Assembly: GCA_947247005.1 (NCBI GenBank)
Contig: OX365945.1
Coordinates: 34,278,551-34,342,550 of the forward strand
Reading direction: 5' to 3'
Length of the DNA: 64,000 nt
From: Spisula solida
Taxonomy: Eukaryota; Mollusca; Bivalvia; Venerida; Mactridae
Shown: positions 57,178 to 64,000 of the stretch, piece by piece
Layout: the number at the start of each line of letters is the position of its first letter
Numbering within the stretch: the first letter of the stretch is position 1
Notes under the pieces: model-generated
The model's database searches: none
The model's input: the letters and a program-made list of their open reading frames with translations, nothing else
Told to the model about the DNA's origin: nothing
Program-made: the position numbers and the translations under genes

Positions 57178-57620
57178 GTATGTATACATATTGCCATAAT
57201 ATTACCGTTCTATTGTGTATATGCACATTAAATATAGTTCTAGATGTCAGTATTAGTAAATCCTAGGTCCCACTTAGGAATTCCACTTTGGCGATGTTCT
57301 CAAGATTTCTTCATATACCACCCGATTCATCACAATTCCTTCCGATATCACAAACTCTAAGACTTTGCCGAAGCTTCCCCTAGACCATGAGGAACCTGTT
57401 TCCCATGTCCTGATAGCTCATTAATTTCGATTGGGAGTTCATCGCCGAGGCAAAATATGCTCATTGGGACCTAGGCTTAAACCACATTAAACTGAGACTT
57501 GTCAGACTTCAATGAACATAGGCTTGGAGTCTCATTTTAATGATGTCAGACAATTTGTGTGATTTTAACTGTCTCAAGCATAATATTGTAATACAGGCCT
57601 TAAATAAAATATTGTTTGTT

Positions 57621-57762
57621 TCTTGTCCCGCTACCTACCCATCAAAATAGCCAAATTGCCAGAAATTATTTTTGAGAGTTTGGTGACAAATCTTGTCCCG
57701 CTACCTACCCATCAAAATAGCCCAATTGCCGAAAATTATTTTTGAGAGATTGGAGACAAATT
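57621..57762 (+). repeat. 70-bp tandem duplication
   Basis: Two copies of 'tcttgtcccgctacctaccc' plus atcaaaatagcc...attatttttgagag, starting 57621 and 57691. Confidence 0.9.
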
Positions 57763-58489
57763 TTGCATAAAATTACCAAAATTTGCTCAATATTACATGA
57801 GTAAAAAATATTTATTTTTTCACCTACCTATGCAACAACCCTAAATGGCATGGGGCCAGTAGGCGAAACAAATAATATTTTATTTTAGGCCTTTATCTTT
57901 ATCAGTTTGATATTTCAGTACAATTTATTTTCTCAGACCCTGTGTGAATATGTGTGAATGAGCACATAATGTATGAATGTTATAATTTTCATTTATAATT
58001 TTCCTTATAGCCACCGCAGTGTTAGTGTGGTGTAGTTGATCACTATTTGAAACACAAATTCATAGGACGATGTTCATAAGTTATACTTGATTGATATAAT
58101 ATGTTGTTTTCTTTTATTAATGTGATTTGGTTGCTTGAATTCAGTATGCGGTGTACATGCTATGTACTAAATGTATTCAAACATACAGGTTTCAGTTTAT
58201 CGTAAAAATCTTGCCAAAAAAAGCATGTATGCTGTAGCAAACTACACGATTAAGACAGGTGTTCATGCACACACGATGCATTAACTGGTTCAGGGTTTCC
58301 ACTAGCTTCTGAGTCTGAAGGGTCATTTTGATACTTTTGACTTCATTTTACCATTTTATAGGCAAAGTACCCATGATTTTAAAAAAAAAAAGACCCTTCA
58401 AACCAAAATCTTGAGGGTCAAAAAGTGGCTTTTTGGAAATTTCAAGGGTTAAACCCCTACTCCCAAGTCAAATAGGACCCCTGACTGGC

Positions 58490-58715
58490 TGTTGTTGACC
58501 AGTGGTTAATGTGCTCTTGATTTGTAACCCAGTGATCTGTGTTCGTACCCTTCCACAAAAATTTGACAGTGTTGATTTTCTTCCCATTCCTTGTGGAAGG
58601 ATAGGTTAGTTCTGGTTAGGACTATATGTCCAGGAAAACTGGTTATGTGAATTGGCGGCCATTTATAACTAATCTATAAATTGTTGAGAAATGCGTCGAA
58701 CCTGAATAAACTATC
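58490..58715 (+). mobile_element. tRNA-derived SINE, family 1
   Basis: 'gttgaccagtggttaatgtg' and 'gatttgtaacccagtgatct' gtgttcgtaccc supply A- and B-box-like parts; tail 'ccaggaaaactggttatgtg' aattggcggccatttataact, ending gaacctgaataaa. Confidence 0.7.
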
Positions 58716-59507
58716 CATTGATTTATAAGTAATGACTAGTTTGATGGTTTCACTATAACTCTGAATGACCGCCTGAATGTTTGATACTCTCCTAGTTGAC
58801 ATACTTTAATGTAGAATCGAGATCCCTGTGTGAAAATACTTATAAATCGATTATTCAGATCAGTCATGTTTTTACATTAGATTATGTCTTATTGACTTTA
58901 TGTACATAAACATTGCAATTTCTCTTATTAGTACATTTGTATCTTATTTTGATAGATATTATACGTATCAGTATTTGGATAGGGTATTAGTTTTCACTGC
59001 CTAATGTTTTAAACAATAAAAAACAATATTATGATATTGCAATGTTTGTATACAAGTGACAGACCAGAATAAACGATTCTACTAGTCAAACTGTATCATA
59101 CTGTTGTATGAAATGTTGAGGCGCTTTATTTGTTTATTTGAAGATCAGCAAGCTTGTTGTTGTCAAAGATCTAAAAATCCAATTTAGATCTTTGTTAATG
59201 TTAATGTCCTAATAGTAGACACAATCTAGATGTTCCATGTAATAGATACTGTAGAGTTAACCCATCATATATCCTACGGTGATTTTAAACGCTTGTTGTT
59301 TTTGGAAAAACTTCAGAAAAACTGCTTCAATATTTTTGTTATGAACTGTTGGTTTTCATAAAGAGCAATCAAATACTTTTTGGGCTCTTGTGTTGAGTAA
59401 TTGACCATTCACTGGTGTAGAAAACGCTGTCTAGTTTTTATCAATGAATAATATGACCTGATGCGTTAATGTTTACGAATAAAGCACAATCCTATTACTA
59501 TGTCCTC

Positions 59508-59770
59508 CACATATCGCTGGCTGAGATTGAGAAGGTCGTAAGTACAAAATCGATATTTTGAGAAAACAAGAAAAAACTGTCTGAAAACTCTTTACTTATT
59601 ATTTAAAAATTCAGTTTGTTCAACATGACCATTTCCGATATTCATGAAAATAGGCTCATAAGAAGTGCCTCGTAATCAGATTTCAAATATGCATTAGTCT
59701 TATATGGTCGTAAGTGGCATTTATGATATTCGTGCTTCTTAGGATCTTCTCATTGTAAGCCAGCTATATA
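59508..59770. mobile_element. Possible inverted-repeat element
   Basis: 'ccacatatcgctggctgaga' ttgagaaggtc faces ggatcttctcattgtaagcc agctatatagtgg in inverted orientation, with a gtcgtaagt motif near both ends. Confidence 0.5.
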
Positions 59771-60374
59771 GTGGGAATATTTTGATTAAAAAGGACTCTA
59801 ACAACAGTTGACAACAGACTTTTAAAGTCACCTTTGTTTTCAAAGACGCACATAGATTTAACATTGTATTATTGTGTTTTCTTGCAGACCCCGCCTGTAT
59901 GTTATACTTCCACCAATCAATGGTGTTTGTGTATTTTTCACGATGTGTAACTATTATGCTGACACCTTAACTCTCTGATATGGCTCTTCTTGCTCTCAAA
60001 AACTAAATTTCTCAAATGTGTGTGTCGTCTGCAATAAAAACATAACTTTCTCAAACTTAATAACTGATAGATTAATAAGGAAAACTTGAGTATTTGGGAG
60101 CGGGTGAGATGATTTGAATGATAGGTATTCAAATCATTCACTGTTCAATCAAGTACTTAATATGCTAATATTGTCAGATGCTTTAACTTAACATTCTCTA
60201 AGCTCTGTACACTCTAGCTAGTATCTATTTTCAATGTTAGAAATGGTCATTTCCTCACATTTCTACATATCTAGTAAAGTTTTTCAAAATTATTGAGATT
60301 TCTTCAAATTTTTTATTCCAACGATGAATCTAATAGCTACTAAAATAATTTCTTATTCATTTTTTCATCTTTTT

Positions 60375-61456
60375 AGCTCACCTGTCACAAAGTGACAAGG
60401 TGAGCTTTTGTGATCGCTCTTCGTCCGTCGTCCGTCCGTCCGTCCGTTCACAATTGCTTGTGAACACACTATAGGTCACAAATTTAGCCTGATCAATATG
60501 AAACTTGATCACAATGATCATCTTCATACAATCTAGGTCAAGTTCGATATTGGGTCATCTGGGGTCAAAAACTAGGTCACTAGGCCAAATCAAAGGAAAA
60601 CCTTGTGAACACATTAGAGGTCACAATTTGAGCCTAATCTTTATGAAACTTGATCACAATGATCATCTCTATAAAATCTAGGTCAAGTTCGATATTGGGT
60701 CATCTGGGGTTAAAAACTAGGTCACGAGCCAAATCATTGAAAAAGCTTGTGAACACACTAGAGGTCGCAATTTGAGCCTAATCTTTATGAAACTTAATCA
60801 CAATGATCATCACAACAAAATTTAGGTCAAGTTCGATATTGGGTCATCCGGGGTCAAAAACTAGGTCACAAGGTCAAATCATAGAAAAACCTTGTGTAGA
60901 CACTAGATGTCACAATTTTGACTTAATATCTATGAAACTTGGTCACAATGATCATCTCAACAAAATCTAGGTCAAGTTCGAAATTGGGTCATCCGGGGTC
61001 AAAAACTAGGTCACAAGGTCAAATCATAGAAAAACCTTGTGTAGACACTAGAGGTCACAATTTTGACTTAATCTCTATGAAACTTGGTCACAATGATCAT
61101 CTCAACAAAATCTAGGTCAAGTTCAATATTGGGTCATCTGGGGTCAAAAACTAGGTCACAAGGTCAAATCATAGAAAAACCTTGTGTAGTCACTAGAGGT
61201 CACAATTTTGACCTAATCTTTATGAAACTTGGTCACAATGATCATCACAACAAAATCTAGGTCAAGTTTGATATTGGGTCATCTTGGGTCAAAAACTAGG
61301 TCACAAGGTCAAATCATAGAAAAACCTTGTGTAGACACTAGAGGTCACAATTTTGACTTAATCTTTATGAAACTTGGTCACAATGATGTCATGTACATCT
61401 TGGTCATGTACTGCTATAACAGGTGAGCGACCTAGGGCCAAAGGGCCCTCTTGTTT
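60375..61456 (+). repeat. AGCTCACC dispersed element with internal 145-bp array
   Basis: Starts with near-palindrome agctcacctgtcac/gtgacaaggtgagct, then a gtccgtccgt run, then about seven units of roughly 145 bp ('gaaacttggtcacaatgatc', 'aaaatctaggtcaagttc', 'gggtcaaaaactaggtca'), ending 'caggtgagcgacctagggcc' aaagggccctcttgttt. From memory, similar elements are common in bivalve genomes. The open frame at 61229 is an artefact. Confidence 0.85.
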
Positions 61457-62149
61457 GATATTTTGAATTAATGGTGACTATCGTTTTCGTTAGAAACATT
61501 ATAGTTAGTTTGAATTAATGAATATATATATTTTTAACACAATTTTCCGGGTTTTTGTATATTAAATTTCATTTCACTCATTCATTCTTAATTTTCTATA
61601 TTGTAACAGCCTGCACTAACACTCAGTGTTTGTGTGTGGAATTATATTAAATCAACACATATGCTTTCCAGAGCTTCATACTTATAAAAACTTTTCCGGC
61701 TTTTTATTGAAACGTTACATTATTCCACTCTGAACATAGAGGAGCCATCAGTGTTTGATTCAGTGTTCCTAGACGGGATACATGTGTGTTTGTAGTTTTG
61801 TAGTGGTTTTATTTTAATTTGTGACTTAGTTTTGTGTGAGTGTGTATGTTTCAGAAGTAGAGTGCTGTAGTATTGTGTTTATATTTGACATTGTTGTTTG
61901 ATCAGAGTGTCACTGTTTGCAAGAGCTTTATTATATGTAACATTGTATAGTGTAGTTACCGTGTGTATGTAATATTGTATATAGTTGTCGTGTGTATGTG
62001 TTGCATTTTGTGCCAACACCTTCTCTATGTCACATTTTGCATTGTACATGTGTATTGTTCTATTGTTTGTTTTCTGTAAAAGGTATGTTAGATAATATTA
62101 TTTTAAATTCTCAGGGAATGTTGAGAGAGGTATAATTGGGACCTTATAA

Positions 62150-63170
62150 CCTTGTTTTACATCCCTGTTTTATTTGAACTTCATATCACATCCCTGTGAC
62201 CTTTCAGTCCTGTGAAATTAAACCTTGAATTACGTCCCTGTGACATTGAACCTTACATCACATTATTGTGTCATATTAACCTTGTGTCACATTCCTATGA
62301 TCTTTGGGCCTTGTATCACGTTCATTTGAACTTTGGGCCTTGTATCACATTCCTGTGACTTTTGGGCTTTATATCACGTTCCTTTGGCCATTGGTCTTTG
62401 TATCACATTCCTGTGACTTTTGGGCTTTGTATCACGTTCCTTTGGCCTTTGGGCCTTGAATCCCATTCCTGTGATTTTTTGGCTTTGTATCACATTCCTG
62501 TGATCTTTTGGCCTTGTATCATATTCCTGTGACCTTTGGGCATTGTATCACATTCCTGTGACATGTGGGCCTTGTATCACATTTCTTTGACTTTTGAGCC
62601 ATGTTTTACATTCCTGTGTCATTTCGGCCTTGTATCACATTCCTGTGACCTTTGGGCCTTGTATCACATTCCTGTGACCTTTGTGCCTTGTGTTACATTC
62701 CTGTTACCTTTGGGCCTTGTATCACATTCATGTGACCTTTGGGCCTTGTGTCACATTCCTGTGACTTTTGGGCCTTGTGTCACATTCCTGTGACATGTGA
62801 GCCTTGTATCACATTCCTGTGACATTTCGGCCTTGTATCACATTCCTGTCACTTTTGGGCCTTGTATCACATTCCTGTGTCATTTCGGCCTTGTATTACA
62901 TTCCTGTGACCTTTGGGCCTTGTGTCACATTCATGTGACCTTTGGGCCTTGTGTCACAATAATGTGACTTTTGGGCCTTGTGTCACATTCCTGTGCCATT
63001 TCGGCCTTGTATCACATTCCTGTGACCTTTGGGCCCTGTATCACATTCCTGTGACCTTTGGGTATCACATTCCTGTGACCTTTGGGTATCACGTTCATGT
63101 GATCTTTGGGCCTTGTATCACATCCCTGTGACCTTTGGGCATTGTGTCACATCCCTGTGACTTTTTATGC
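62150..63170 (+). repeat. 29-bp minisatellite, about 30 units
   Basis: Unit 'cattcctgtgacctttgggc' plus cttgtatca; the 5' third is very diverged, the centre more regular. Frames across it translate the repeat only. Confidence 0.93.
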
Positions 63171-63467
63171 CATTTCACCAACACCGAGTTATTCTAGTTT
63201 TGTATGGAACCTTTGCTATGTGTATTGTGTTGCACTTGCACTGTATTCTGGTTTAATGCACATTGATTTCTGTTTGAAATTAATCTTTATGTTGTTTATT
63301 GTTATAGTTTTGTGTTTACTTAATGCCAGTTTTCTTTGTTGTCAAATTCTAAATTTTACCTATGTTGTTATGTAACCCTTCATGTTACCATGCCAATATC
63401 AATGTGTTGCAACATTTGTGTCTTTGTTCACACCATCTCTCATTCTTTGACTTCTTTTTTTCTAAAG

Positions 63468-63482
63468 TTTCAAACTGCAGAG
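63468..63482 (+). other. Candidate 15-nt microexon (FQTAE)
   Basis: Preceded by a strong tract (cttcttttttttctaaag) and followed by gtagta. Phase 0 to 0, so it could follow exon 51 directly or after another microexon. No independent support. Confidence 0.2.
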
Positions 63483-63576
63483 GTAGTATTCTCTTACATT
63501 ATAAACGGAAAATGCTTCTATAGATTTAACTATATCCAGTACACTTTGTATATACATGTACTGTATATCTGATATA

Positions 63577-64000
63577 CGAGGGCCGTTCATTTAATACCCG
63601 GACGATCGATATTGCTGAAAAACTAATGGACTGATATTGATGAAAATGTACAGAAATACATTCACACTGTTAATTTATTAACATACTAAATTTCAACTTG
63701 TTACGAGGAAGGGTCTACATAATATCAGTGTTTTAAATAGTACATGTAAGGCGAGTTGGCCCAAGTCGACGTCAAAATATTGTGACGTTACGTCATTTTC
63801 GCTTGTTAAATGTAACACTTCTTCTCTATTTGATCATCGTTTTGGAGCCATAAAGTCAAGCGAGCACACACATTTACCATTTTAAAATGTTTGGTAGTGA
63901 TGTTATATACTGTATCCACGATAATACGCATGATTCCGTAATTACTATAGTAGTTTTTCTTCAAGTAGTGTTTACCGTCCAACAAGCGTTTAGCTGACGA
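63577..64000 (-). mobile_element. Truncated mariner-like element at window edge
   Basis: The boundary 'ta/cgagggccgttcatttaa' looks like a mariner terminal repeat next to a TA target. On the minus strand, 63812-64000 reads toward HFKMVNVCARL and NDDQ, which resembles the helix-turn-helix end of mariner transposases (K-x-CARW ... LT-x-DQ) before a stop. No DDD catalytic region lies between that stop and the terminus, so this copy seems internally deleted. The rest is beyond the window. Confidence 0.5.

Noticed and set aside
1532..57177. Alpha spectrin as the identity of the gene
   Set aside because: Alpha chains have about a dozen repeats after the SH3 and then EF hands; here 24 complete repeats follow and the last is a partial, two-helix repeat of beta type.
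61610..61680. Possible terminal exon after ttgtaacag (PALTLSVCVW ... stop)
   Set aside because: The acceptor has a modest tract, the peptide shows no spectrin linker or PH character, and no donor or poly(A) signal supports it.
62536..63375. Frames with VSHSCDLWALYHIPVTF repeats that look hydrophobic and Cys-rich
   Set aside because: Translation of the 29-bp minisatellite; not a membrane protein gene.

Overview
The window is eukaryotic and almost entirely the interior of one large plus-strand gene. Intron-rich AT-rich DNA, dozens of tandem and dispersed repeats, and repeat families of a type common in molluscan genomes point to a mollusc, most likely a bivalve. No bacterial operon, rRNA gene, functional tRNA or CRISPR array is seen.

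The gene is a beta-heavy spectrin (karst / SPTBN5 type). I joined 51 exons between 1532 and 57177 (49 firm, two small optional ones) by GT-AG boundaries with matching phases. They give one open reading frame of 2790 codons, or 2767 without the two optional exons. It begins in the C-terminal half of an SH3 domain, passes a basic Lys/Val/Pro linker, and runs through 24 complete spectrin repeats plus a final partial repeat. That partial repeat resembles the beta-spectrin tetramerisation repeat and is followed by a highly charged linker. An SH3 followed by about 25 repeats fits beta-heavy spectrin (about 30 repeats, SH3 in repeat 5, C-terminal PH domain) and not alpha spectrin. I number the repeats R5 to R30 on that basis. 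The N-terminal actin-binding part, the first half of the SH3 and the PH-domain end lie outside the window or were not found in it.

Layout: 1-1531 upstream intron; 1532-11668 SH3 to R6, in long repeat-filled introns; 16899-29061 R7 to R14; 29543-43597 R15 to R20; 44677-57177 R21 to R30 and linker; 57178-64000 non-coding, presumably a long intron before the PH exons, with an AGCTCACC-type tandem element (60375-61456), a 29-bp minisatellite and a truncated mariner-like element at the edge.

The unusual layer is in the introns. I see about 19 tandem arrays, and seven start within about 30 nt of a 5' splice site. One (13 x 41 bp at 32108) has a unit that contains the exon end and its donor; another (about 27 x 70 bp) runs into a 3' splice site at 16898. 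There are also foldback elements, several TIR/MITE-like families, tRNA-derived SINEs and candidate in-frame microexons. Introns not listed separately hold nothing I recognise.
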